From Pseudomonas fluorescens (GTDB taxonomy: Bacteria > Pseudomonadota > Gammaproteobacteria > Pseudomonadales > Pseudomonadaceae), in NCBI RefSeq assembly GCF_002022275.1, contig NZ_MSDF01000008.1:40965-104964 (forward strand): a stretch of 64,000 nucleotides of DNA, written 5' to 3'. The stretch's first letter is position 1. Every line of letters begins with the position of its first letter. The position numbers were made by a program, and so were the translations under genes. The notes beneath the pieces were generated by a model, which was not told the DNA's origin, did no database searches, and saw only the letters and a list, made by a program, of their open reading frames with translations. Positions 1 through 11,207 of the stretch are shown piece by piece.

Positions 1-489
<489 letters not shown>

Positions 490-519
490 TCAGTTGCCTT
501 CCCGGGCATTGAATCAGGT

Positions 520-574
520 GGCGGAATTCCGCCCACTCACTGAATCCCGTCCTGCAATTTGGCGGATATCCGCC
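520..574. promoter_or_regulatory. Pair of 14-bp palindromes upstream of the AraC-type gene
   Basis: GGCGGAATTCCGCC at 520-533 and GGCGGATATCCGCC at 561-574 are perfect palindromes that differ only in the two central pairs. They lie 41 bp apart (about four helical turns), 57 bp and more before the start of the regulator. They look like operators, but AraC-family proteins usually bind direct repeats, so the binding protein is unknown. Confidence 0.5.
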
Positions 575-630
575 TTGTGGCTCCATCGGGTGGTGGCTAC
601 CATCCGCCCTTCCATGGACGAGGCCCTCAC

Positions 631-1629
631 ATGCGTGAACGTACCATCGCCAGTCACTTTGCCCGAGCCGCCCTCGGCGGTGCGCATCGCGCGGGCTACG
701 ACTACTCGGCCCTGCTGCATCAAGTCGGCATTCCCCCTGAGTTGTTGACCGAACCCCGCGCCCGCATCGCCCCCGAGCAATTCACCCGGCTGTTGCAAAT
801 GCTCTGGCTGGCGCTGGACGACGAGTACCTGGGGTTTGCCGAAGGGCCGAGCAGGCGCGGCACCTTCGCCATGATGTGCCACGCGCTGATCCACTGCCGC
901 ACCCTGGAGAAGGCTCTGGAACGCGGCTTATTATTTTATAGCCTATTCCCGCAGGGTCCGCGCTGGCAGCTGACAAGAGAAGGCGACATGGCGCGCTTGA
1001 GCCTGGATGACTCGCAACTGTGGGATCCGGATCACTTCCTCAGCGAATGCCTGTTGGTGATCTGGCATCGCCTGGGCAGTTGGCTGATTGGCCAGCGGAT
1101 TCGCCTGCACCAGGCCACATTCAGCTACCCGATGCCGGCCCATGCGGGCGAATATGACCTGTTATTTCCCTGCCCCCTGGCGTTCGGCGCGCCGAACAGC
1201 AGCCTGGTATTTCCTGCGCGCTACCTGAGCCTGCACTTGTTGCAGGATGAGCGCACGCTCAAGCATTTCCTGGAACGCTCGCCCGCCGACCTGCTGTCCC
1301 GACCGGACGAAGGCGATAGCCTGAGCAGCCAGTTGCGCCGCTTGCTTAGCCGCGACCGCACGCCCTGGCCCGACCTGGAGGCCGTCGCGCAGCAGCTGCA
1401 CATCAGCCCGCAAACCCTGCGGCGGCATTTACGCGAGGAAGGCACCAGCTTTCAGGCGCTCAAGGATGAGTTGCGGCGAGATATCGCCATCTACCATTTG
1501 GGGCGGGCGGATTTGTCGTTGCAGGAGATTGCCGAGCAGTTGGGGTTTTCCGAACCGTCGGCGTTTCATCGGGCGTTCAAGAAGTGGACGGGGCTGACGC
1601 CGGGGGCGTATCGGGCGCAGGAGAGTTAG
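631..1629 (+). CDS. AraC-family transcriptional regulator
   Basis: A 332-residue regulator. The N-terminal about 200 residues resemble the arabinose-binding-like domain (PF12625) typical of OruR/ArgR-like AraC proteins. The C-terminal about 100 residues hold two helix-turn-helix motifs (DLEAVAQQLHISPQTLRRHL and LSLQEIAEQLGFSEPSAFHRAFKKWTGLTPGAYR), the classic AraC signature. An upstream in-frame ATG at 559 exists, but it falls on the second palindrome; the ATG at 631 begins the conserved part (MRERTIASHFARAAL) and is preferred, although no strong ribosome site is visible. The inducer and targets are unknown; proximity to dctA does not establish that it controls dctA. Confidence 0.85.
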   Translation: MRERTIASHFARAALGGAHRAGYDYSALLHQVGIPPELLTEPRARIAPEQFTRLLQMLWLALDDEYLGFAEGPSRRGTFAMMCHALIHCRTLEKALERGLLFYSLFPQGPRWQLTREGDMARLSLDDSQLWDPDHFLSECLLVIWHRLGSWLIGQRIRLHQATFSYPMPAHAGEYDLLFPCPLAFGAPNSSLVFPARYLSLHLLQDERTLKHFLERSPADLLSRPDEGDSLSSQLRRLLSRDRTPWPDLEAVAQQLHISPQTLRRHLREEGTSFQALKDELRRDIAIYHLGRADLSLQEIAEQLGFSEPSAFHRAFKKWTGLTPGAYRAQES

Positions 1630-1652
1630 AGGTGTGTTGTCGGTGCCGACGC

Positions 1653-1726
1653 CATCGCAGGCAAGCCAGCTCCCACAGTAGATTGGGTTCACACATTCTA
1701 ATGTGGGAGCTGGCTTGCCTGCGATG
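1653..1726. repeat. REP doublet (inverted pair)
   Basis: Two inverted copies of the REP core TGTGGGAGCTGGCTTGCCTG followed by CGATG, at 1653-1677 and 1702-1726, face each other across 24 bp between the convergent AraC-type and phoQ genes. This arrangement is a REPIN, a non-autonomous repeat abundant in P. fluorescens genomes. Confidence 0.9.
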
Positions 1727-1748
1727 AGGCCAGAACCAGCAATAGAGA

Positions 1749-3095
1749 TCAAACTGCCGGAAAATGAATCTTGAACGCCGCCCCGCCCAAAGGCGAATCA
1801 CCCAGGGTCAGCCGCGCGCTGTAGCTTTCAATGATGTCCTTGACCACCGCCAGCCCGATGCCCTGCCCCGGGTGCTGACGGTCCAGCCGCTCGCCCCTTT
1901 GCAGAATCCGCGCACGCTGGTCCGGTGGAACACCCGGGCCGTCGTCCTCAATGCACAACTCGGTGCCTTCAAGGCTCTCGACCAGGCTGATACGTACTTC
2001 ACGCACACACAGGCGGTAGGCGTTTTCCAGCAGGTTGCCGAGCATTTCAAGCAAGGCGCCCTTCTCGATGGGCACATCACATTCCGGCGGCAGGTCGAAA
2101 GTCACCGTCACGCGTTTGTCGCGGTACACCTTGTCCAGCGTGTCGCACAGGCTCTGCAGCACAGGCTCCAGGCGCACCTGGTGGCGCACCAGGCCGCTTT
2201 TACGCAGGCTCGCGCGCTGTAACTGATAGCCGATCTGCTGGCTCATGCGCTCGATCTGCGACTGCAATACCCAAGCCTGCCCCCGGTCTTCCGGGCGCTG
2301 CGCCATGTCTTCGCTCACGCCCTGCAACACCGCCAGCGGGGTTTTCAAGCTGTGGGCCAGGTCGTCGAGGGAATCGCGGTAGCGCGCACGCTGCTCGCGT
2401 TCGCTGTGCAACAAACGGTTGAGGGAACCGGTGAGGCGCAGCAACTCCCGCGGATGCTCTTCGGAAAGGCTTTCGCGTGTGCCGCCTTCAATCTCGTCAA
2501 GCTCCTGGCTCAAACGCCGCAAGGCTTTCAAACCCCAGGTCAGGCCCAGCCACAGCAAGGTCAGCAGCACCAGCAAGGCCGCGCCGAACCCCAGGTAGAG
2601 GTTTTCCTGCAGGCCTTCGAGAGTCAGCTGATACTCACGCACCGGTTGCAGGGCGACAATACTGAACGCCGCGCTCTTGCCGCCGAGCAGCTTGACCTCA
2701 ACGTCGTAAACGAAAAATTCCTGGCCATTGGCTTCGCGGATGCGCGCAAATTCGTTACCGCGCCCGTCATAGCGCGGTTTGTAGTTGATGTTTTCTTCCT
2801 GAGTGGCCCGCGAGCGCCAGACCAGATGGCCTTCGCGGTCATAGATATAGCCAAGCAGCCGGCTGTCGGTCAGGTTGAAACGCTCGTCCGGCAACTGCGC
2901 CGGCATCAACAGTCGATTGTTTTCAACCCGTGCGGCAGAGATCAGCGTCGTGACATCCGACGCCAGGCGCTGCTCGATGGAATCCTGCAGCGCCAGGCTG
3001 AACGCGCCTTGCATGGCGGGTAACAAGCCGAGCATAAACAGCACGGCCAGGGTGGTGGCCGCGAGCATCAGGCGTACACGTAACGAGCGAATCAA
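1749..3095 (-). CDS. phoQ: Sensor histidine kinase PhoQ
   Basis: A 448-residue inner-membrane kinase that phosphorylates PhoP in response to low magnesium and cationic peptides. Order of parts: membrane segment 1 (about residues 8-30), a periplasmic sensor domain, membrane segment 2 (about 166-188), a short linker, and the H-box LDDLAHSLKTP with His248. The ATPase follows, with an N-box (GNLLENAY), the G1 box DDGPGVP and the G2 box GQGIGLAVV. The N-terminus matches the PhoQ of P. aeruginosa as I know it. It appears to start with TTG at 3095, overlapping the phoP stop (TTGA), so translation is coupled. Confidence 0.9.
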   Translation of the reverse strand: MIRSLRVRLMLAATTLAVLFMLGLLPAMQGAFSLALQDSIEQRLASDVTTLISAARVENNRLLMPAQLPDERFNLTDSRLLGYIYDREGHLVWRSRATQEENINYKPRYDGRGNEFARIREANGQEFFVYDVEVKLLGGKSAAFSIVALQPVREYQLTLEGLQENLYLGFGAALLVLLTLLWLGLTWGLKALRRLSQELDEIEGGTRESLSEEHPRELLRLTGSLNRLLHSEREQRARYRDSLDDLAHSLKTPLAVLQGVSEDMAQRPEDRGQAWVLQSQIERMSQQIGYQLQRASLRKSGLVRHQVRLEPVLQSLCDTLDKVYRDKRVTVTFDLPPECDVPIEKGALLEMLGNLLENAYRLCVREVRISLVESLEGTELCIEDDGPGVPPDQRARILQRGERLDRQHPGQGIGLAVVKDIIESYSARLTLGDSPLGGAAFKIHFPAV

Positions 3096-3769
3096 CGGCA
3101 GCGCTCATTGAACAGGTAACCCAGGCCACGCACGGTATCGATCGGCTTGAACCCGGCCGGGCCTTCCAGCTTGCGGCGCAGGCGCCCGACCAGCACTTCG
3201 ATCACGTTCGGATCACGCTCGTCGTCGTCCGGGTAGAGCTGCTCCATCAAGCGATCCTTGGCGACCACTTGCTGATGGTGACGCATCAGGTACTCGAGAA
3301 TCCGGTACTCGTAGGCCGTCAGCGCCAGCGGTTGCTCGTCCAGGGACGCCTGCTTTCGATTGAGGTCCAGCAGCAAGGGCCCGGCAACAATGGTCGACTG
3401 CGTAAACCCGCTGGAGCGGCGCAGCAAGGCGTTCATCCGCGCTTCCAGCTCTTCGAACTGGAAAGGTTTGACCACGTAATCGTCGGCGCCGGCGGCCAAG
3501 CCTTCGACCTTGTCCTGCCAGTTGCCGCGCGCGGTCAGGATCAGGATCGGGAAGGTCTTGGCCTGAGTGCGCAGTTGGCGGATCAGGTCCAGGCCGCCCA
3601 TGCCGGGCAGGCCCAGGTCGATGATCGCCAGGTCATGGTTGAACTGGCCGGTCTGGTACAGGGCTTCTTCGGCATTGGCCACGGATTCGACCACGTGCCC
3701 GCTGTCTGTCAGTCGGGTCAGCAGGTGATGGCGCAACAACGCCTCATCTTCAACCACCAGCAATTTCAT
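3092..3769 (-). CDS. phoP: Response regulator PhoP
   Basis: A 225-residue OmpR-family response regulator. The receiver domain shows the acidic pair E7-D8, the phospho-acceptor D51 (AIIDLGLPG), and the conserved lysine in DDYVVKPF. The C-terminal winged helix (about residues 125-222) ends with RGLGYLF. The start is the ATG at 3769, preceded by GGAGAG at good spacing. An in-frame ATG 12 bp upstream is less likely. It is second in the operon 3788-4096 / phoP / phoQ, 18 bp after the small secreted protein. The family controls magnesium uptake and lipid A modification with polymyxin resistance. Confidence 0.92.
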   Translation of the reverse strand: MKLLVVEDEALLRHHLLTRLTDSGHVVESVANAEEALYQTGQFNHDLAIIDLGLPGMGGLDLIRQLRTQAKTFPILILTARGNWQDKVEGLAAGADDYVVKPFQFEELEARMNALLRRSSGFTQSTIVAGPLLLDLNRKQASLDEQPLALTAYEYRILEYLMRHHQQVVAKDRLMEQLYPDDDERDPNVIEVLVGRLRRKLEGPAGFKPIDTVRGLGYLFNERCR

Positions 3770-3787
3770 AAGGCTCTCCAAGGCAAT

Positions 3788-4096
3788 TCAACTGTCCGAC
3801 TGGGGGATATCATAGCGGCCCTGCACGTCTTGCGGGCGCAGTTTAATGCCATTGTATTGGCCCGTCAGGTGTTCATAGCCGGTACGGTAGTCGGGTTGAG
3901 TCGCGGTATAGCCCAGCGACTGGCCCCACGGCGCAGGCTGACTGCCCGCGTCTTCGAAGCTGACACGCTGGATCAGGGTGCTGGTTTTCTTGGTTTTCTC
4001 GTTGCCAAATGCTGCAAAAGGGCCATCGGCCGCTTGAACGCCGGCGGTGGCACTGAGCATGGTTAACGCCAACATCAGCTTTTTGATCGCAGTCAT
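3788..4096 (-). CDS. Small exported protein encoded ahead of phoPQ
   Basis: A 102-residue protein with a signal peptide (MTAIKKLMLALTMLSATAGVQA, cleavage likely after AQA/VQA near residue 22) and a polar mature part of about 80 residues. That part has no cysteine and no recognised domain. The ATG at 4096 is preceded by GAGG. It is the first gene of the phoPQ operon; in P. aeruginosa that place is held by the outer-membrane protein OprH, but this protein does not look like an eight-stranded barrel. Function unknown; operon position suggests a periplasmic role in magnesium or envelope stress. Confidence 0.8.
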   Translation of the reverse strand: MTAIKKLMLALTMLSATAGVQAADGPFAAFGNEKTKKTSTLIQRVSFEDAGSQPAPWGQSLGYTATQPDYRTGYEHLTGQYNGIKLRPQDVQGRYDIPQSDS

Positions 4097-4147
4097 GGTG
4101 CTTACCTCTACGCGTTTTGGCTGTAGAGCCAGACTACGCACGCGCCC

Positions 4148-4186
4148 CTGAACTCCCCCTGAACAGGCTCTGAACCAAGCCTGAAC
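4148..4186 (-). promoter_or_regulatory. Four GTTCAG direct repeats with an 11-bp period (probable PhoP box array)
   Basis: On the minus strand GTTCAG occurs four times; on the plus strand the copies (CTGAAC) begin at 4148, 4159, 4170 and 4181, exactly 11 bp apart. Tandem hexamers with this period are the binding mode of OmpR-family regulators such as PhoP and PmrA. The array lies 52-90 bp before the first gene of the phoP operon, suggesting autoregulation. It could also influence the divergent phosphopantetheinyl transferase. Confidence 0.7.
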
Positions 4187-4232
4187 CATTACGGGCTATT
4201 CACTGGCGTGCCACTGACGCAAAATACCGCGC

Positions 4233-4949
4233 ATGACGCCTCTACCCGCTTGCTGTACCCCACTCGATGCCCATTGGCCGCTGCCCGACCCCTTGCCGGG
4301 CACGGTGTTTCTCAGCACGCGGTTTGACCCTGCCTTATTGGACGCCAGTGATTTCCAGCGCAGCGCCGTGCTACCACCGGCCAGCATCCAGCGTTCGGTG
4401 GCCAAGCGTCAGGCCGAGTTCCTGGCCGGCCGCTTGTGCGCGCGTGCAGCGCTGCAGCAGCTTGATCACCTAGATTGTGTGCCCGCCATCGGCGAAGACC
4501 GTGCGCCGGTGTGGCCCGGGCATATCAGTGGTTCGATTACGCACAGCACCGGGCACGCGGCGGCGATCGTCGGGCACAAGGCGCAATGGCGTGGGTTGGG
4601 AATGGACCTGGAAAACAGTCTGTCGCTGGAGCGGGCGGAACGCTTGGCCGGGGAGATTCTGACGGCTGATGAACTGCAGCGTATGGCATTAGTGCCGCGT
4701 GAGCAGATTGCTTTAGTGGTGACGCTGACGTTTTCGGTCAAGGAGAGCCTGTTCAAGGCGCTCTATCCGATCGTGCAGAAGCGCTTCTACTTTGAGCATG
4801 CCGAGGTGGTCGAGTGGTCCGAGTCGGGCCGGGTGCGGCTGCGGTTGCTCACCGATTTGTCTGCAGAGTGGTGTTATGGCAAGGAGCTGGAGGGGCAGTT
4901 TGCGGTGGAGGGGGAGCAGTTGTTGAGCCTGGTGGCCATCAGCGCCTGA
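4233..4949 (+). CDS. 4'-phosphopantetheinyl transferase (EntD/PcpS type)
   Basis: A 238-residue enzyme that moves 4'-phosphopantetheine from coenzyme A to carrier proteins of fatty acid and siderophore synthesis. Family motifs are all present: GSITHS (His104), GMDLE (Asp125, Glu127) and FSVKESLFKALYP (Lys170, Glu171, Lys175). The two acidic residues of the second motif bind magnesium. In P. aeruginosa the single such enzyme, PcpS, lies in the same chromosomal neighbourhood between phoPQ and nrdA, so this is probably its orthologue. The ATG at 4233 has no clear ribosome site. It is divergent from the phoP operon. Confidence 0.88.
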   Translation: MTPLPACCTPLDAHWPLPDPLPGTVFLSTRFDPALLDASDFQRSAVLPPASIQRSVAKRQAEFLAGRLCARAALQQLDHLDCVPAIGEDRAPVWPGHISGSITHSTGHAAAIVGHKAQWRGLGMDLENSLSLERAERLAGEILTADELQRMALVPREQIALVVTLTFSVKESLFKALYPIVQKRFYFEHAEVVEWSESGRVRLRLLTDLSAEWCYGKELEGQFAVEGEQLLSLVAISA

Positions 4950-4956
4950 TCCATTG

Positions 4957-5033
4957 CTATCGCAGGCAAGCCAGCTCCCACAGTTTGAATGTGCAAACCC
5001 TATCAAATGTGGGAGCTGGCTTGCCTGCGATGG
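4957..5033. repeat. REP doublet
   Basis: Inverted REP copies around 4957-4983 and 5008-5033, between the convergent phosphopantetheinyl transferase and rstB-like genes. Confidence 0.9.
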
Positions 5034-5038
5034 CAATC

Positions 5039-6649
5039 TCAAGCCTTCTCCTGATCCCTCGGCCAACTCAGGCTGAAGCACGCCCCACCGAGGTTATTGC
5101 TTTTGCCGATCAACGCGCGCCCGCCGTGCCAGTAGATGATCCGCCGCACAATCGACAGCCCCAACCCATGCCCGCCCGAGGCACGCGTGCGGCTGTCGTC
5201 CAGGCGCAGGAACGGCGTAAAAATGCGCTCCCAGGCGCTTTCCGGCACCCCCGGCCCGTCGTCTTCCACATCAATGCGGCAACGCACCTGCCCTACCTGA
5301 TAACTGATCAGCACCTGCCCCTGGGCATGACGCATCGCGTTGCTCACCAGATTTTGCAGGGCGCGGTGCAGGTAACGGGGTTCAGCGTCGACCCAGGCGT
5401 CATCCAGGTGAGCCGATGACAGGCAGATGCCGCGCGCCACCGTGACCTGCGGACGCAGTGGCGATAATTCGCCGATCACCTGATCGAGCAACGCGCTGAG
5501 GTCAACACGCTGGAAACTCAACTCCGGCGCCCCCTGTTCCAGGCGTGCGTAGGTAAGCATTTCGTCGACCAGACCATCGAGGTCCTGAATGTCGCTGTCC
5601 ATGCCGTCCAAGTATTTGCGCCGGGCTTCGGGGGTGGTGGCATCGCCGACCATCTCCAGGCCAAAGCGCAGGCGCGCCACCGGCGTGCGCAACTCGTGAG
5701 ACACCGCGCGCACCAGTTCGCGCTGGATCGCCAGCAATTGCTGCAAGTGCTCGGCCATGCCATTAAAGGCTGACGCCAAGCGCCCTACCGAATCGGCACC
5801 GCGGGCCGGCACGCGCACTTCCAGGTTGCCCTTGGCGATGCGCGTGGCCGCCGCCTCCAGGCCTTTGAGGCGCCGCTCAAGCTGGCGCACCAATAAATAG
5901 ACGATCAAGCCGATCAGGGTCAGGCTGATCAATGCGATGAGGATCAACCATTGCGGCGGGTAAGGGTTCATTTGGTACAGCGGGCCGATTTCAAGGACCC
6001 ACGGCGTGCCGACCATGCCGGCAAACACGCGGATCGAATCGCCGCCCTTACCCAGCGCCATCACCGTGTCGCCTTCCGATACGCGGCGGCGCTGATCTTC
6101 GTCCATATCCGCCTGATCAAGGGTCATCAGGTGCATCTCAAAACCAAAACCCTTGGCTTCCTTTATGTCGGCCAGCCGTTGCGGTTGCTCGGCCACCGGG
6201 AAACGCACCAGTTCGTCAGCCAGCAGGTAAATCGTCGCGCGGGCCAATTGTTCGCTGATCTGCTGCACTTCGCCTGTGAGTACGAGCTGTTCCTTTTCGC
6301 TGACCAAGCGCAGCACGCGCGCAGCGTGGGGGCCGGTTTGCTCGACCAATACCTGGCCGCGTTGCAGCCGGTTGCGCTGGCCGAGATCCAATTTAGCATC
6401 GGTCAGCGTGCGCAATTCCAGCGGAATGCCCAGCAAGCGCTCCCACACTGCCAGGGCGCGTTGGCGCTCGATGGCACTCATGGGTTGCAGGTTGTCACCC
6501 ATCAACGCAAAGGTGCCGTGGGCCAAGCGTTCACGATACTGGCCGCTGCGCACTTCATTGAGCAGGTGCAGGGCCAGCACGCCGAGCAGCGCCACCAGAA
6601 TCAGCGCCGCGCACATGCCGCCGTAGATGCGCAGGAAAATCGAGTTCAC
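5039..6649 (-). CDS. rstB: Sensor histidine kinase, RstB-like
   Basis: A 536-residue membrane kinase. It has an N-terminal membrane segment (about residues 7-29), a long periplasmic domain, a second membrane segment (WLILIALISLTLIGLIVYLLV, about 234-254) and a HAMP linker. Next come the H-box VRAVSHELRTPVARLRFG and an ATPase with N-box LVSNAMRHA, G1 DDGPGVP and G2 GHGLGLSIV. The N-terminus and HAMP region resemble RstB; at 536 residues it is about 100 longer than the E. coli protein, mainly in the sensor part. The start is GTG at 6649, overlapping the stop of the regulator gene by four bases (GTGA). Signal unknown. Confidence 0.82.
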   Translation of the reverse strand: MNSIFLRIYGGMCAALILVALLGVLALHLLNEVRSGQYRERLAHGTFALMGDNLQPMSAIERQRALAVWERLLGIPLELRTLTDAKLDLGQRNRLQRGQVLVEQTGPHAARVLRLVSEKEQLVLTGEVQQISEQLARATIYLLADELVRFPVAEQPQRLADIKEAKGFGFEMHLMTLDQADMDEDQRRRVSEGDTVMALGKGGDSIRVFAGMVGTPWVLEIGPLYQMNPYPPQWLILIALISLTLIGLIVYLLVRQLERRLKGLEAAATRIAKGNLEVRVPARGADSVGRLASAFNGMAEHLQQLLAIQRELVRAVSHELRTPVARLRFGLEMVGDATTPEARRKYLDGMDSDIQDLDGLVDEMLTYARLEQGAPELSFQRVDLSALLDQVIGELSPLRPQVTVARGICLSSAHLDDAWVDAEPRYLHRALQNLVSNAMRHAQGQVLISYQVGQVRCRIDVEDDGPGVPESAWERIFTPFLRLDDSRTRASGGHGLGLSIVRRIIYWHGGRALIGKSNNLGGACFSLSWPRDQEKA

Positions 6650-7371
6650 AGCGGCATATCGGCGGCAGCTTCAGGGACGAACAGATAACCTTTGCTGCGA
6701 ATGGTCTTGATCAGACGCGGGTGAATCGGATCGTCGCCGATTTTCGGCCGAATACGTGAGATGCGCACATCGATGGAGCGATCCTGGCCGTCGTAGCCGA
6801 AACCGCGCAAGGCGATAAAGATTTCTTCGCGGGACAGGATGCGCCCCGCATTGGCCACCAGCAGCCATAACAGGTCGAATTCAGCGCTGGTCAGTTCGAT
6901 GCCGCTCTCATTCAGCCAGGCCTCACGCAAGGCGTTGTCTACCACCAAAGGGCCGAATTGCAGGCGGCGCTGGCTTTCGGCGATGGCAGGTTCGGCCGGC
7001 TCGCTGCGCCGCAACAGCGCCTGGATACGCGCCAGCAGCAAGCGCGGGCGCACCGGTTTACACACATAGTCGTCGGCGCCCATATCGAGGCCCTGCACCT
7101 GATCCATGTCATCGGTGCGCGCGGTGAGCATCAGGATCACCCCGTCGTAGCGCTCGCGCACCTTGCGGCAGATGCTCAGGCCGTCTTCGCCGGGCAGCAT
7201 GAGGTCGAGGATGACCAGGTCCGGTTGCTCGGCGATGATGCGCGCCGCTGCCTTGGCACCGTCGCCTTCCACCGCCACCCGCAAGCCATTGCTCTCCAGG
7301 TAGTCACGGGTCAGTTCGGCCAATCGCTCGTCGTCTTCGACGATCAATACTTGCCAGGCTTCTTGCTCCAC
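6646..7371 (-). CDS. rstA: Response regulator, RstA-like (OmpR family)
   Basis: A 241-residue regulator. The receiver domain has acidic residues in VEDDERL, phospho-acceptor D56 (LVILDLMLPG) and a lysine in DDYVCKPVRP. It is followed by a winged-helix domain ending IRSKGYLFVP. The start is GTG at 7371 with GAGGA upstream. It forms an operon with the kinase gene that follows. In P. aeruginosa a similar pair lies next to nrdA, so the context is conserved. The target genes cannot be read from the sequence. Confidence 0.85.
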   Translation of the reverse strand: MEQEAWQVLIVEDDERLAELTRDYLESNGLRVAVEGDGAKAAARIIAEQPDLVILDLMLPGEDGLSICRKVRERYDGVILMLTARTDDMDQVQGLDMGADDYVCKPVRPRLLLARIQALLRRSEPAEPAIAESQRRLQFGPLVVDNALREAWLNESGIELTSAEFDLLWLLVANAGRILSREEIFIALRGFGYDGQDRSIDVRISRIRPKIGDDPIHPRLIKTIRSKGYLFVPEAAADMPL

Positions 7372-7420
7372 GGGTGGTCCTCGTTGTTATAAGAAAATCT
7401 TCAGGACTTCGATATTTCAA

Positions 7421-7510
7421 CTGTGGGAGCGGGCTTGCCCGCGATGGCGGTGGGCCAGGAATAGATGCGGTGCCTGGTAAACCGCCATCGCGGGCAAGCC
7501 CGCTCCCACA
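7421..7510. repeat. REP doublet, second flavour
   Basis: Inverted copies of a variant core, GGGAGCGGGCTTGCCCGCGA instead of GGGAGCTGGCTTGCCTGCGA, at about 7421-7446 and 7483-7510. The variant has a more symmetrical hairpin and is the only full doublet of this flavour here. Confidence 0.88.
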
Positions 7511-7766
7511 TTTTTGATCTTCACTGGCCATACCCTGTTTGTCATGTGTTGAGGGCATAACAAGGGTCGATTGTAGCCATGCGCCAGCCCTCTGGCACAA
7601 GCCGGGAAATCGATTCGGTGATCGCGTTTTTTTGTGATAGGGTTCGCGCCCTCAAAATTCCAACCGGCGGTTTTCAGCTTGGAATATTCAGTGACAAACG
7701 GCGCAATCCAGCAGCACTGCGGCCTACACGGGTGTTCCACGATTCATACACATTTTACCCACAGCG

Positions 7767-7775
7767 TTATCCACA
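7767..7775 (+). promoter_or_regulatory. DnaA box upstream of nrdA
   Basis: TTATCCACA is a perfect DnaA box. A related sequence, TTTACCCACA, lies just upstream at about 7754-7763. DnaA is a known regulator of nrdAB in E. coli, so a site 450 bp before nrdA and close to the likely promoter is plausible. Confidence 0.6.
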
Positions 7776-7801
7776 GGTCTTGCGTTGCTAAGCCTCCAAA
7801 A

Positions 7802-7848
7802 ACGCATTATCTTGTACCTCGGCGCTAAAAAAACCCTACATGTAGGGT
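7802..7848 (+). promoter_or_regulatory. Two NrdR-like boxes in the nrdA promoter
   Basis: Box 1 is 7802-7817 (ACGCATTATCTTGTAC) and box 2 is 7833-7848 (ACCCTACATGTAGGGT, inside a 22-bp perfect palindrome at 7830-7851). They resemble the NrdR consensus acaCwAtATaTwGtgt, best at the central invariant positions. Their centres are 31 bp apart, the usual spacing of NrdR box pairs. A possible -35 TTGCGT (7781) and -10 CATTAT (7805) would place box 1 over the -10. Confidence 0.6.
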
Positions 7849-7851
7849 TTT

Positions 7852-8222
7852 GAGCGAAAAGACCCAACACATTTCAGACAAGAAATTCAAGCCATTTCTT
7901 GCGCCTGTTTGGTCTAACCCCAGCATTTTTTGAAGGCCCAAACCGCTCAAGCGGATGGCAACCGTTTTCCAGCCTCAAGGGCGCAAAACGGTACGGGTGT
8001 TGCAGTGCCTGCATCAGGCAACTGTCACCCACCAGGAATACGGCGAAGGGCTTTTTATGCCCCCACACCGAAGACTTCGGCATGGAAGCGGCGCGATGAG
8101 CTCCCTTCCTCCTGTCCCGAAGTTGTTATGCCAGGCCCTTGGCCTGTTGTAAGTGCTTCAGGACGGAACGGTGGGCACCGTGATGGTGCCCAAATAAATA
8201 TAGAATGTGGAGACAACCCCCC
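7852..8222 (+). other. Long leader of nrdA with hairpins, no gene seen
   Basis: About 370 bases separate the NrdR-like boxes from the nrdA start. No credible ORF is seen. Hairpins include CCGAAGACTTCGG (8068-8080) and a 7-bp stem GGGCACC/GGTGCCC with a 5-base loop (8173-8191), 14 bases before the ribosome site. It is not recognisable as a known riboswitch; the cobalamin conserved boxes are absent. Confidence 0.4.
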
Positions 8223-11120
<2,898 letters not shown>

Positions 11121-11130
11121 GCTGAGCCAG

Positions 11131-11199
11131 TCCCGGGCCTGAACGCCCGGGATTGAAAAAACCGATAGACCCTGATGCATGGGGTTTATCGGTTTTTTT
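11131..11199 (+). terminator. Tandem hairpins ending nrdA
   Basis: The first hairpin is TCCCGGGC/GCCCGGGA (11131-11152). The second has a long stem beginning AAAAACCGATA and ending TATCGGTTTTTTT (11155-11199). The A-rich and T-rich flanks make the second one bidirectional, also serving the gene that ends at 11208. Confidence 0.85.
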
Positions 11200-11207
11200 G
11201 TTTTCGG

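Noticed and set aside
7852..8222. Cobalamin or other known riboswitch in the nrdA leader
   Set aside because: The conserved boxes of known riboswitch classes could not be found.
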